In this document: positions 43,076-51,019 of the stretch, in pieces
Layout of the letters: each line of letters starts with the position of its first letter
How positions within the stretch are numbered: position 1 is the stretch's first letter
Source: Gloeobacter morelensis MG652769
GTDB lineage: Bacteria; Cyanobacteriota; Cyanobacteriia; Gloeobacterales; Gloeobacteraceae
DNA: 64,000 bases
NCBI RefSeq assembly: GCF_021018745.1
Contig: NZ_CP063845.1
Location: forward strand, 1,178,001-1,242,000
Direction: 5' to 3'
Made by a program: the position numbers and the translations under genes
Notes under the pieces: generated by a model
What the model was told of the DNA's origin: nothing
Seen by the model: only the letters and a program-made list of their open reading frames with translations
The model's database searches: none

Positions 43076-44338
43076 CTGAGTGACGGACAGATCGCCAAGT
43101 AGTGAGCAGGGCTGACTCGCGCTCGGTGCCTGGGGTACCCTGCGGACGTTTCTTCTTGCGAGACGTTTCCCAATGCTTGGCACCGTCGGCTTCCATCGTC
43201 GCCTGCTCACCTGGCTCAGGCAAGAGCTTCCGGCCAGGACGACCGTCATCTGCAGACCCTCGCCTGGATGGTCCTCGCCGTGATGCTCTCTGGAGCCATC
43301 GGCTTGACCCGCTGGAGCACCTACATCTGCAGCCCGCGCTCGCTGCGCCCAATCCCATCAACGCCGGTTGCGTCGCTGGCTGTCCAATCCTCGAATTCAC
43401 CCGCAGACTCTGTACGCCCCTTTGATCCGTGCGGCACTGAGCACCTGGGGTTCCCATCCGCTTTACCTGGCCCTCGATACCTCGGTGCTCTGGGAGCAGT
43501 TTTGCCTTGTGCAGGTGGCGGTGCTGTTTCGTGGAAGGGCGGTGCCCCTGGCTTGGCGGGTGATGCGCCACGCTAGTGCGTCCGTCGGCCTCGAAGACTA
43601 CCGGCTCATCCTCAACCAGGCCGCCCGTCGCTTGCCCGAAGGGGTCAAGGTTCTGCTGCTGGCCGACCGGGGCTTTGTGGACCTGGCCCTGATTCGACAT
43701 CTGAAGTATCTGGGCTGGCACTGGCGGCTGCGCCTCAAAGCGGGGCTGTGGATTCACCCTCCCGGTAGCGGCTCGTTTCGCTTAGGCAGTGTGGCCATCC
43801 CTCCCCGGCAGGTGCAGTTGTGGCCGTCGGTGCGGGTGGGCAAAGAACGCTATGGCAAAGTGCATCTGGTCATGGCCCATCCCGAGCGGGGCAAAGAACG
43901 TTGGTATGTCCTTTCTGACGAACCGGTCAGTCTACAAACCCTTTGGGAATATGGGCTGCGCTTCCAAACGGAACAGCAATTCAAGGACAACAAATCCGGC
44001 TGTCTGAAGCTGGAGGATTGTCGGATTCGGCAGGTCAAGGCCCTCTCGCGCCTGTATCTGGTCGTCGCCCTGGCCGAATTGTACGGGGTGTCGCAGGGAG
44101 CGGCAGTCGTGGAGTTAGGCGAGCGGAGCCGGGTGGATGCGCATTGGTTTCGAGGGATGAGCTACCTCAAGATTGGCATCGAATGGGTAAAGCGCAGTCT
44201 GGCTGAGCGGTGCACCCGACCCGACCCCAGCGATGAGCAGTCGGCGGCAGTGCCGTCAAAGGCTGGAGCAGATAGAGTTTGGGCCGATTGTCGAGCGAAG
44301 ACAGGTGGCCTGAGCATGGCGTTTTGTCCGTCACTCAG
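43076..44338 (+). mobile_element. IS4-family-like insertion sequence (1263 bp) in the 3' end of moaE
   Basis: The element is bounded by inverted repeats that both begin CTGAGTGACGGACA (14 identical bases; about 20 of the first 22 match) at 43076 on the plus strand and 44338 on the minus strand. It is flanked by exact 10-bp duplications GAACCGCCAG at 43066-43075 and 44339-44348. Inside is a transposase gene of the IS4/DDE type, now with several apparent frameshifts. The intact ends and exact target duplication show a fairly recent insertion, even though the transposase looks broken. The moaE stop codon is now provided by the right end. Confidence 0.93.
43173..44313 (+). pseudogene. IS4-family DDE transposase with frameshifts
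   Basis: The protein can be assembled from several frames. MLGTVGFHRRLLTWLRQEL starts at ATG 43173, then QDDRHLQTLAWMVLAVMLSGAIGL in another frame after about 43230. From about 43330 ARARCAQSHQRRLRRWLSNPR and the remainder are in the first frame again. The catalytic triad is intact: ALDTSVLW (Asp), LLADRGF (Asp) and YGLRFQTEQQFKDNK (Y-2-R-3-E-6-K). Near 44210 a third shift is suggested, since LEQIEFGPIVERRQVA and a stop at 44313 are in a third frame. The long ORF beyond 44313 is readthrough into moaE antisense. Confidence 0.8.
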
Positions 44339-44768
44339 GAACCGCCAGACCGACCACCCAGTCGCTGTCCCCATCCGCCCAGTGCTCTTTTTTCCAGATA
44401 GGCGCGTCCAGCTTGAGGGTGTCGATGGCGTACTGGCAGGCACCGAAGGCGTCGGCCCGGTGGGCGCCCCCCACGGCGACGATCACGCTCGCTTCGCCCA
44501 CGGTGAGCCGCCCCAGGCGGTGGTGGATGACGATATTGCCGGTGGCGGGCCAGCGCTCGCGGATCTGTCGGGCGATGCGCGCAAAGACCTCCAGGGCCAT
44601 CGGCTCGAAGGCTTCGTAATCGAGAAAGGCGACCGCCCGGCCTGCTGTGCTGGCGCGCACCGTACCCACCATCGCCACCACCGCCCCCGAGGCCGGATCG
44701 GCCGCCAGGGCGTAGGTGCGCTCGATCGAGAGCGGCTCGCTCGTAAAGCACAAGTGTTCGCTGCCCAC
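44331..44768 (-). CDS. moaE: Molybdopterin synthase catalytic subunit MoaE, 3' end altered by insertion
   Basis: The 145-residue protein is MoaE. Recognisable parts are GAVVAMVGTVRASTAGRAV, LDYEAFEPMALEVFARIA, VIHHRLGRLTVGEASVIVAVGGAHRADAF and the C-terminal KKEHWADGDSDWV with the active-site Lys residues. It transfers sulfur from MoaD thiocarboxylate to cPMP. The insertion sequence altered the terminus: the native GLAVLTEPST (stop at 43046) became GLAVPE, with stop from the IS end. As catalytic residues remain, activity is probably kept. moaD ends four bases upstream. Confidence 0.93.
   Translation of the reverse strand: MGSEHLCFTSEPLSIERTYALAADPASGAVVAMVGTVRASTAGRAVAFLDYEAFEPMALEVFARIARQIRERWPATGNIVIHHRLGRLTVGEASVIVAVGGAHRADAFGACQYAIDTLKLDAPIWKKEHWADGDSDWVVGLAVPE
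44339..44348. repeat. Target-site duplication, right copy
   Basis: Exact second copy of GAACCGCCAG, directly right of the insertion sequence and inside the moaE coding region (complement CTG GCG GTT C, coding LAV). Confidence 0.92.
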
Positions 44769-44772
44769 GGCC

Positions 44773-45018
44773 CTACCCTCCGCTCACCGGTGGGATGAGC
44801 ACCAATTCGTCACCGTCGGCCACCGGGGTGTCGGGGGCGACGAACTGGCGGTTGAGGCCGTAGCGGACCACCGCCTCCCAGCGCGCCAGCTGCGGCCGCT
44901 CGCCCGCCAGGTACCGCTGGATCTGGGCGCAGGTGGTGCCCTCGGGCAACTCCAGCACCAGCTCGTCGCGCTCGAACGCCTCGCGGTAGCTGGCGAACAA
45001 CTTGATCTCGATTTTCAT
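44773..45018 (-). CDS. moaD: Molybdopterin synthase sulfur carrier MoaD
   Basis: The 81-residue ubiquitin-like protein has the fold pattern MKIEIKLFASYREAF, LPEGTTCAQIQRYL, and VADGDELVLIPPVSGG. The terminal Gly-Gly, on which the thiocarboxylate forms, is intact. It donates sulfur within the MoaD-MoaE complex for molybdopterin. The gene stops four bases before the moaE start and they are co-transcribed. Confidence 0.93.
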   Translation of the reverse strand: MKIEIKLFASYREAFERDELVLELPEGTTCAQIQRYLAGERPQLARWEAVVRYGLNRQFVAPDTPVADGDELVLIPPVSGG

Positions 45019-45057
45019 CGCCCCCTGCGAACGCTTTTATCCCTATCGTGCCCCGCC

Positions 45058-46248
45058 TCAGTCGATGCTGATCAGCAGATATTTCAGGTACTCGGTCTCG
45101 GGGATGTGCAGCAAGATCGGGTGATCGGGCGCCTGGCCGCGCTGTTCGACCAGACAGGCGGTGCGGCCGGTGTCCTGGGCAGCGTCGCGGATGACGTCGC
45201 GGAACATCTCCATGCTCAGGTGGGACGAGCACGAGCAGGTGACCAGGATCCCCCCCGGGGTAAGCAGTTTCATCGCCCGCAGGTTGATCTCTTTGTAACC
45301 GCGCAAAGCCCCCTCCAGCACGCTGCGGCTTTTGGCGAAGGCGGGCGGATCGAGAATAATCATCTCGAAGCGCCGACCCTCCCGGTCGAACTCGCGCAAG
45401 ACATCGAAGGCGTTGGCGGTGAGCGCCCGGCATTGCTCGCCCACCCCGTTGAGCTGGGCGTTCTGCTCGGCGATGGCGGTGGCCGCCTCGGCGATATCGA
45501 CGTTGAGCACCGAACTGGCCCCGGCCAGGGCGCAGTGCACACCGAAGGCGCCGGTGTAGCCGAAGGCGTTGAGTACGCTGCGCCCCTCGGCAAAGCGGGC
45601 GGCGTGCTGGCGGTTGAAGCGCTGATCGAGAAAAAGGCCCGTCTTTTGCCCCTGCTGAATGTCCACCAGGAGCCGGGCGGAACCTTCTTCGATCTCGACT
45701 AAGGTCGGCGGCGGCTCGCCCCACAGACAACCCACCCGCTCCTTGAGCCCTTCCAGGCGGCGCACTGGCGCGTCGGAGCGCTCGAAGATACCCAGAGGCG
45801 AGCCCAGTTCCGCCAGACACTCGACGATCACCTCGCGCCAGGGCTCAAGCCCCAGCGCCAATAGCTGCACGACGACAAAATCGCCGTAGCGATCGACCGT
45901 GAGCCCCGGCAGGCCGTCCGCCTCGCCGTGGATCCAGCGGAAAGTCTTCACCTGCGGCCCCAAAAAACGGTGCCGGTGCTCCAGGGCCTTGCCGAACCGT
46001 TCGATCCACCAGGCTCGGTCGATCACCACATCCGCGCCGCGCTCCAGATAGCGCACCGCGATTTGTGACTGGCGGTTGAGAAATCCCCGCCCGCAAAAGC
46101 GGCCCTGGGCATCGAGCACATCGACCATGCTGCCGTCCGCCACCTGCTCAAGCGACGGAAAGCGGGCGACTTCACTCGCAAAGATCCACGGATGGGTGCG
46201 GCGGTTGCGGCGTTGGGGCTTCAGCTGCACCGCCCCGGGCGCACTCAC
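45058..46248 (-). CDS. RlmI-type 23S rRNA (cytosine) methyltransferase
   Basis: From the GTG at 46248 the protein (396 residues) has an N-terminal PUA domain (HPWIFASEVARF, DVLDAQGRFCGRGFLNRQSQIAVRYL), an EEHEA-like middle domain, and a Rossmann methyltransferase core (SVLNAFGYTGAFGVHCALAG, FEMIILDPPAFAKSR, LLTPGGILVTCSCSSHLS). The DPPAF motif fits base-methylating enzymes. RlmI adds a methyl group to C1962 of 23S rRNA. GGGAGG five bases before the GTG decides the start; a frame with ATG at 46323 is longer. The moaD start lies 39 nt downstream. Confidence 0.9.
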   Translation of the reverse strand: MSAPGAVQLKPQRRNRRTHPWIFASEVARFPSLEQVADGSMVDVLDAQGRFCGRGFLNRQSQIAVRYLERGADVVIDRAWWIERFGKALEHRHRFLGPQVKTFRWIHGEADGLPGLTVDRYGDFVVVQLLALGLEPWREVIVECLAELGSPLGIFERSDAPVRRLEGLKERVGCLWGEPPPTLVEIEEGSARLLVDIQQGQKTGLFLDQRFNRQHAARFAEGRSVLNAFGYTGAFGVHCALAGASSVLNVDIAEAATAIAEQNAQLNGVGEQCRALTANAFDVLREFDREGRRFEMIILDPPAFAKSRSVLEGALRGYKEINLRAMKLLTPGGILVTCSCSSHLSMEMFRDVIRDAAQDTGRTACLVEQRGQAPDHPILLHIPETEYLKYLLISID

Positions 46249-46362
46249 CGGAACCTCCCGGCGCGCAACACGGTTGCGCACCTGGAGGAAAAAACTGCTA
46301 TACGTTGCTGAAACATTGGACAACCCCTCTGCGGGAATAATACAGACGAAACAACAGTTTTG

Positions 46363-46821
46363 TCAGCGGCGGCCGGGTTCGGGCGGATCGAGAACCCAGC
46401 GCAACAATTGACCGACAAGACTGACGCGTGGCACCTGGTGGGCCACCAGGGGCGGGTGCGGGTCCGACAACTGGCCGGGTTGGCCGCCGCCGAATTCGCG
46501 ACTTTCGTCTGTACCAGCCGCACAGCGGCAGAGTTGCAAAATTCCCCGGCCTATCGTCCGGCCGAAGCCGACGACGAACCGGGCACAGGCCTCCTGGGTT
46601 TTGACGATCAGAACCTGGACGTCTTCGATATCGCTGCGCTGCGGGCTTTCGAGTCCACCGCTTCCTGCCAGGCAAACGTTCTCAACGGCGAGCAACTGGG
46701 CCAGGTACGTGACCGCTGCGCCGAAGTACGTTCGCAACCGGCCCCACAGCGGCAGCACGACCGCCGGCACTTCGGCAAGCGGTCGGGCAAAAAGTGGGGA
46801 CGGGAACGCGATAAAGGCCAT
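46363..46821 (-). CDS. Hypothetical protein
   Basis: The 152-codon frame from the ATG at 46821 has codon use like neighbouring genes (G/C-ending codons) and begins MAFIAFPSPLFARPLAEVPAVV. No domain is recognised. The opposite strand also has a long frame (46360-46842), but its composition looks less protein-like. The N-terminal hydrophobic portion could be a weak signal sequence. Confidence is moderate to low. Confidence 0.45.
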   Translation of the reverse strand: MAFIAFPSPLFARPLAEVPAVVLPLWGRLRTYFGAAVTYLAQLLAVENVCLAGSGGLESPQRSDIEDVQVLIVKTQEACARFVVGFGRTIGRGILQLCRCAAGTDESREFGGGQPGQLSDPHPPLVAHQVPRVSLVGQLLRWVLDPPEPGRR

Positions 46822-46937
46822 GGAACGCTAGCTACGGGATGAATGAACACCGAGTCAACCGGCCTCGGGATGCCTGGCAAAGCCACTGGCTGTGCTCGGG
46901 GGCTGCCGCCTGCAGCGGCTCGCGGTCGAGCTTCGCC

Positions 46938-47255
46938 CTATTCGATTTCGCGGCTGGCGGAAAAACGGTGCAACGGCAAGCTCAGCACGCTCGCCCAGGT
47001 CAACAAGTAAGCAAGCACACTGGTGGCGCGCAGGCTGCGGATCATAAACTCACCCTCCAGCCAGCCGAAGCGCACAACCGCTACCGAAGCGCAGTAGACC
47101 ATCCAGTAGGCAAAGATCATGGCAAAGAGCGCCTCATCCACCCGCTCGTATTCGTCCGCCGGGGCGCGCCGAAAACCCAACACAAGCACCAGGCCAATCG
47201 CACAGGCTACGAATGAGATAACGATCACGGCATTTTGCCAGACAATGCTTTCCAT
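46938..47255 (-). CDS. Small membrane protein with three TM segments
   Basis: From the ATG at 47255 the 105-residue protein has three hydrophobic segments (AVIVISFVACAIGLVLVLGF, ALFAMIFAYWMVYCASVAVV, SVLAYLLTWASVLSLPL) and charged loops (RRAPADEYERVDE). No known family. An upstream ATG at 47333 would add 26 residues. It is divergent from cbiT. Confidence 0.6.
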   Translation of the reverse strand: MESIVWQNAVIVISFVACAIGLVLVLGFRRAPADEYERVDEALFAMIFAYWMVYCASVAVVRFGWLEGEFMIRSLRATSVLAYLLTWASVLSLPLHRFSASREIE

Positions 47256-47413
47256 CGATATACCCAGGCTGTCCACAGTAAACGAAAAGCAGTTTAGCGG
47301 ACCGTCCAAAAGTGGGATCGAATCGGTAACCAATTGAAATATTCCTCAAGGCGGAGGCGAGCGCCCCTCTACCCCGCTCCAGTTCTCATCGGCTAGGGTA
47401 GTGATCGTTTCCG

Positions 47414-48046
47414 TTGTCTGGACAATCCTTGAGCGAGAGCGGACCTTCGAGCGGCAGACCCTGGCCCTACGCCTCTCCGGGCATTCCGGACGAGTGGTTC
47501 GAGCGCATCCCGGGCATTCCCCTCTCGCCTCGGGAGGTGCGGGTGCTGATGCTCTCGCAGTTGCGCCTCAGTTGTCGGCTGCGGTTCTGGGATATCGGCG
47601 CCGGGACCGGAACGCTCCCGGTGGAAGCGGCCTTACTGTGTCCCACCGCCCCGATCGTTGCCATCGAGCGCGACGAAGAAGTAGCGGAGCTTATCGAGCG
47701 CAACTGCCGCAAATTTGGGGTCACCAATGTGCAGGTTGAGCGCGGCAGTGCCCCCGAATGTCTCGCCGACCTCGCAGACGATCCCGATCGCGTTTGCATC
47801 GAAGGGGGACAAGCTTTGGCCGGTATCTTGCACTCGGTCTGGCCGCGGCTGAAGGCGGGGGGACGGGTGGTGGCGGTCACTTCCACCCTCGAAGGACTCT
47901 ACCGTCTCACCGAAGGGTTCGCCGAACTGCAGGCGCGCCAGGTGGAGGTGGTGCAGGCGGGCATTTACCGACTGGAGCGGCGAGGTGCCCAGCAGGCTTT
48001 TATGGCCCTCGATCCTACCTTTGTGCTGAGCGGCGAAAAAATCTAG
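47414..48046 (+). CDS. cbiT: Precorrin-6Y/cobalt-precorrin C15-methyltransferase, CbiT type
   Basis: The 210-residue protein has a CbiT-type SAM-dependent methyltransferase domain: GIPLSPREVRVLMLSQLRL (the conserved GxPxTKxEVR-like start), RFWDIGAGTGTLPVEAALL, VAIERDEEVAELIERNCRKFGVTNVQVERGSAPECL, and VWPRLKAGGRVVAVTSTLE. It methylates C15 with decarboxylation in cobalamin/corrin ring synthesis. Start at TTG 47414; no better one is present. No other cob gene is in the window. It ends overlapping the 3' end of the nuclease-like gene on the other strand. Confidence 0.87.
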   Translation: MSGQSLSESGPSSGRPWPYASPGIPDEWFERIPGIPLSPREVRVLMLSQLRLSCRLRFWDIGAGTGTLPVEAALLCPTAPIVAIERDEEVAELIERNCRKFGVTNVQVERGSAPECLADLADDPDRVCIEGGQALAGILHSVWPRLKAGGRVVAVTSTLEGLYRLTEGFAELQARQVEVVQAGIYRLERRGAQQAFMALDPTFVLSGEKI

Positions 48047-49500
48047 GCATCGCGCATCAGTTCGGGGTCGGCGTGTACCTGCACCCCCATCGAGCGGATG
48101 AGTGCCAGACTTTCCTCGGGGCCGTCGATGTGCTGGTCTTCGCCAATCCAGTAGGTGTGAATATTCAAAGCGCCCAGGAAGGTCACAAATTCGCCGATGG
48201 GAGGGCGCTCGAAGACGGCGGCCATGGCGATTGGATAGCCTTCCTCGCGCCAGGGTGCCAGCGCAAAGCGCTGGTAGTAGAGCAGTTGGCCGACCGTCTC
48301 CTGGATGGCTTCGGCCAGATCCTGCTGGCCGAGCACCTTGATTTCGGCGAGTAACACCTGTTGTTCGTCGATGGCCAAAAAATCGAAGGTATCGGCGTCC
48401 TCGCGCACCTCTTTGCCCGCCAGGCGAAACCAGCGCCGGAAGTGGGTGAGCACTTCGTCGTGACGGGCGGTGCGCTCCAGTTGGCGGCGGCGGCGACGCT
48501 CGGCCAGCAGCGGATCGCGGGCGCTGCCGCCGGGGACGCCGCTTTTTTGGTAGGCGGGTTTTTCGTCGGGGTCGATGACGAGCCTGCCGCCGCTCGGGCG
48601 CCCGCGATCGCGCTCGGTCGGCAGCACCGGTAGCGCGAAGCGCGGCGAGAGCGGTTCGCCCGCAGGCGGTGCATCGAGATGAGTCAGCAGGCGGCGATTG
48701 AGCGGATGCTCGGGATCGGCTTCAAAAAGAGCCGCGAAGATCGCTTCTGTCAGGCCAAAATCGCGGCGGAACTGTTCGGGGGTGACCGTCGCCCGGCCCT
48801 TGGCCAGTTGGGGTGCTCCGAAGTAGAGGGCCGCCAGCAGCGGATAAACCGGCAGCGCCTGACCCACCGGTACGAGCGCTTGCCACATCGGCACCGTCCA
48901 GGCCACCCGGCTGAGGCGAGCCTGGCGGCCCCGGCCGAGCACCTGCAAAAACTTGGGCAGACCCGGTTGCCAGCCGCAGGGATTGCCGTCGAAGCCGCAC
49001 TTCTGGCGGCCCTGGTCGATCACCAGGGAGGTGTGGCCATCGTAGACCCGAAATGGGCACAGGTCGCGGTCGCCTTCGAGAAATTCGACATCCTGCCAGA
49101 AGTGGATGGCGGCTGCGTGACAGCCGATGCCGCGCTGGCCGTTGCACAGCTTGTGCCAGCGAAAATCGCCTTCGGCACTCGACTGCGGCAACAGCGGCAG
49201 GGGCACCCCTTCGCTATCCAGGTTCAAGATAGGCCAGACGAGCGCTTCGTCCTTGGGACCGTGGGGCAGGCGCCCGTCGCTTTTGCGGTAGAGGCCGTCG
49301 CAGATGCGCTCGGCCACCGCATCGAGGCCGATGCCTTCGCTGCTGCCCACCACCGGCACCAGTTCTTGAAAGTACTGCACCGCCAGGGCCACCTCGAAGG
49401 CCCTAGCCTGGACTCCGCCCGCGCGGGCCAAGTGATGTGCAAGCAACCGGCCCGCCAGCAAATACAGGTCGTAGCGCTCAAGCGGCAGTGCGTAATCCAT
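48043..49500 (-). CDS. Large protein with C-terminal PD-(D/E)XK nuclease-like domain
   Basis: The 485-residue protein starts at ATG 49500. The first 330 residues are of unknown type (YDLYLLAGRLLAHHLARAGG, ICDGLYRKSDGRLPHGPKDEALVWPILNL). The C-terminal 130 residues show a restriction-nuclease-like core: DADTFDFLAIDEQQVLLAEIKVLGQQDLAEAIQETVGQLLYY, with Asp in DFLA and the EIK of the motif, and a Gln/Tyr-rich helix. It is coupled to an XRE regulator 4 nt upstream. No methyltransferase is adjacent, so a standard restriction-modification system is unlikely. A defence nuclease or repair enzyme is possible. Confidence 0.6.
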   Translation of the reverse strand: MDYALPLERYDLYLLAGRLLAHHLARAGGVQARAFEVALAVQYFQELVPVVGSSEGIGLDAVAERICDGLYRKSDGRLPHGPKDEALVWPILNLDSEGVPLPLLPQSSAEGDFRWHKLCNGQRGIGCHAAAIHFWQDVEFLEGDRDLCPFRVYDGHTSLVIDQGRQKCGFDGNPCGWQPGLPKFLQVLGRGRQARLSRVAWTVPMWQALVPVGQALPVYPLLAALYFGAPQLAKGRATVTPEQFRRDFGLTEAIFAALFEADPEHPLNRRLLTHLDAPPAGEPLSPRFALPVLPTERDRGRPSGGRLVIDPDEKPAYQKSGVPGGSARDPLLAERRRRRQLERTARHDEVLTHFRRWFRLAGKEVREDADTFDFLAIDEQQVLLAEIKVLGQQDLAEAIQETVGQLLYYQRFALAPWREEGYPIAMAAVFERPPIGEFVTFLGALNIHTYWIGEDQHIDGPEESLALIRSMGVQVHADPELMRDA

Positions 49501-49504
49501 CGGC

Positions 49505-49777
49505 CTACAACCTCCCGTCTTCTCCACAGAGCAACCAGGTCACCGACACCCCGAGCGCCCGCGCGAAGCCCACCAGCTCCCAATCGACGACCCGGCGCTT
49601 GCCGTTTTCGATTTGTCCGATTTTGACGTAGTCGAGTTCCAACCCGTAGCGGCACAGCCGCCCCGCCAACTCGTCCTGGGTCAGCCCCAGCCGCTCGCGC
49701 AGGTAGCGCACCTGCGGTCCGATCAAATTGGTGGGGCGGGTGCCGTGGTTAGGGTTAATCGCATCTGCGTGGGACAT
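49505..49777 (-). CDS. XRE-family helix-turn-helix regulator
   Basis: The 90-residue protein from ATG 49777 contains a Cro/CI-type HTH: QVRYLRERLGLTQDELAGRLCRYGLELDYVKIGQIENGKRRVVDWELVGFARALGV, with standard helix 2-3 (LTQDELAGRL, YVKIGQIENG). The unusual insertion CRYGLELD between helices is also seen in some C-protein-like regulators. It stops four bases before the nuclease-like gene starts, so it probably autoregulates the pair. It is divergent from the sigma factor gene. Confidence 0.82.
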   Translation of the reverse strand: MSHADAINPNHGTRPTNLIGPQVRYLRERLGLTQDELAGRLCRYGLELDYVKIGQIENGKRRVVDWELVGFARALGVSVTWLLCGEDGRL

Positions 49778-49957
49778 GATCGAAAATCGAAAATTGCTGA
49801 AAGAACTTCGCATCAGAGACAAGAAAGCTCTCACCCAGGTTGGATTTATCCTAACCCTGTAAAAAATCTTAGCTGATGATCGATTTTCGTTTACAGCCGT
49901 TTGCAAGATTTCCTTAATGTTGAGACATCCGGCAGCCAGATGAGAGGGAGAGGAACG
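49778..49957. promoter_or_regulatory. Divergent spacer with inverted copies of CGAAAATCGA
   Basis: CGAAAATCGA at 49781-49790 (directly before the XRE ATG, in the direct repeat CGAAAATCGAAAAT) recurs in inverted orientation (TCGATTTTCG) at 49880-49889. Both are close to the divergent genes' starts and could be operator half sites for the XRE protein. This is an inference from position only. Confidence 0.4.
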
Positions 49958-50995
49958 GTGGTGAGAGCGAGGCACCGCGATTTGGAGGAGCAACCCTTTA
50001 GCCTTGATGAGGGCAATCTGCCCTCCAGGAGCGAGGCCCAGGGTAGTGACGACCTGGTCGATCTCTATCTCAACGAGATTGGTCGCATCCCGCGGGTAAC
50101 CCCTGAGGAAGAAATTCATCTGGCCCGCCGCATCCAGGCGAAGCTAGGCATCGACGCGGCGCGCGAGGAGCTGCTGGTCATGCGACTGGGTCGGCCCTCG
50201 GCGGAGGAGGATGTGGCTGCCTTTATAGGCTGCGATCCCAAGGCCCTCATCGAGGCGACCCGCCAGGGGCTGTGGGCGCAGCGCAAGCTCATCAACGCCA
50301 ATTTGCGCCTGGTGGTCTCGATCGCCAAAAAATACATCGGTCGCAATGTGCCCTTTCTCGATCTCATCCAGGAGGGCAACATTGGCCTGATGCGCGCCAC
50401 CGAGAAGTTCGACCCCGAAAAAGGCTACCGCTTCTCGACCTACGCCACCTGGTGGATCCGCCAGAGCATCACCCGCGCCATCGCCAACCAGGCGCGCACG
50501 ATTCGCCTGCCCATTCACATGGTTGAAAAAGTGCGCAAGGTGCGCCGCGAGATGCGCATGGCGACGCTAGAACTGGGCCGGCGGCCGAGCGAGGACGAAC
50601 TCGCTTCCCGTCTGGCGATCAAAGTCAAGAAGCTGCGCACCATTCAAGAAGTCTCCCGCCAGCCGGTGTCCCTCGACATGCCCGTGGGCAGCGAAGGGGA
50701 CATTTCACTGGGCGAGATGATCGAGGACGGCACCGCGGAGCGGCCCTTCGACGAACTGGTACAAAAAGCGCTGGCAAGCGAACTGTACGCGGCGATGAAT
50801 GTACTTAAGCCCGTAGAGCGCGAGGTTCTCGCCCTGCGCTTCGGCCTCAAAGGTGAAGAGGCCCTCACCCTGCGCGAGGTGGGTGAGCGCTTCGATCTGA
50901 CCCGTGAGCGCATCCGGCAGATCGAATCGGAAGCGCTGCGCAAGCTGCGGCGCAGCAAGCGCAAGCAGATCCTGGAGCAGTATGTAGGCAGGTAA
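49958..50995 (+). CDS. RNA polymerase sigma factor, group 2 (SigB/C/D/E-like)
   Basis: Sigma-70 family protein of 345 residues from GTG 49958; GGGAGAGG lies five bases upstream (ATG 49940 is the alternative). All regions are visible: region 1.2 (DLVDLYLNEIGRIPRVTPEEEIHLARRI), 2.1-2.4 (NLRLVVSIAKKYIGRNVPFLDLIQEGNIGLMRATEKFDPEKGYRFSTYATWWIRQ), 3 (IRLPIHMVEKVRKV) and 4 (LREVGERFDLTRERIRQIESEALRKLR). Its short N-terminus without region 1.1 and overall size fit a cyanobacterial group 2 sigma factor, used under stress or nutrient change. Confidence 0.93.
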   Translation: MVRARHRDLEEQPFSLDEGNLPSRSEAQGSDDLVDLYLNEIGRIPRVTPEEEIHLARRIQAKLGIDAAREELLVMRLGRPSAEEDVAAFIGCDPKALIEATRQGLWAQRKLINANLRLVVSIAKKYIGRNVPFLDLIQEGNIGLMRATEKFDPEKGYRFSTYATWWIRQSITRAIANQARTIRLPIHMVEKVRKVRREMRMATLELGRRPSEDELASRLAIKVKKLRTIQEVSRQPVSLDMPVGSEGDISLGEMIEDGTAERPFDELVQKALASELYAAMNVLKPVEREVLALRFGLKGEEALTLREVGERFDLTRERIRQIESEALRKLRRSKRKQILEQYVGR

Positions 50996-51019
50996 GCCGC
51001 CTACAGAATGGGGGGGGGA

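Noticed and set aside
42870-43757. 295-codon minus-strand ORF across the insertion boundary
   Set aside because: It joins the antisense of small genes, the native moaE tail and the transposase antisense. Only its LAVLTEPST part is meaningful, as the old end of moaE in another context.
44314-44798. C-terminal extension of the transposase ORF
   Set aside because: This part lies outside the right inverted repeat and is antisense to moaE, so it is readthrough created by a frameshift.
46360-46842. 160-codon plus-strand ORF
   Set aside because: The opposite frame (46363-46821) has codon use more like neighbouring genes; this one ends in an Arg/Gly/Lys-rich stretch typical of shadows.
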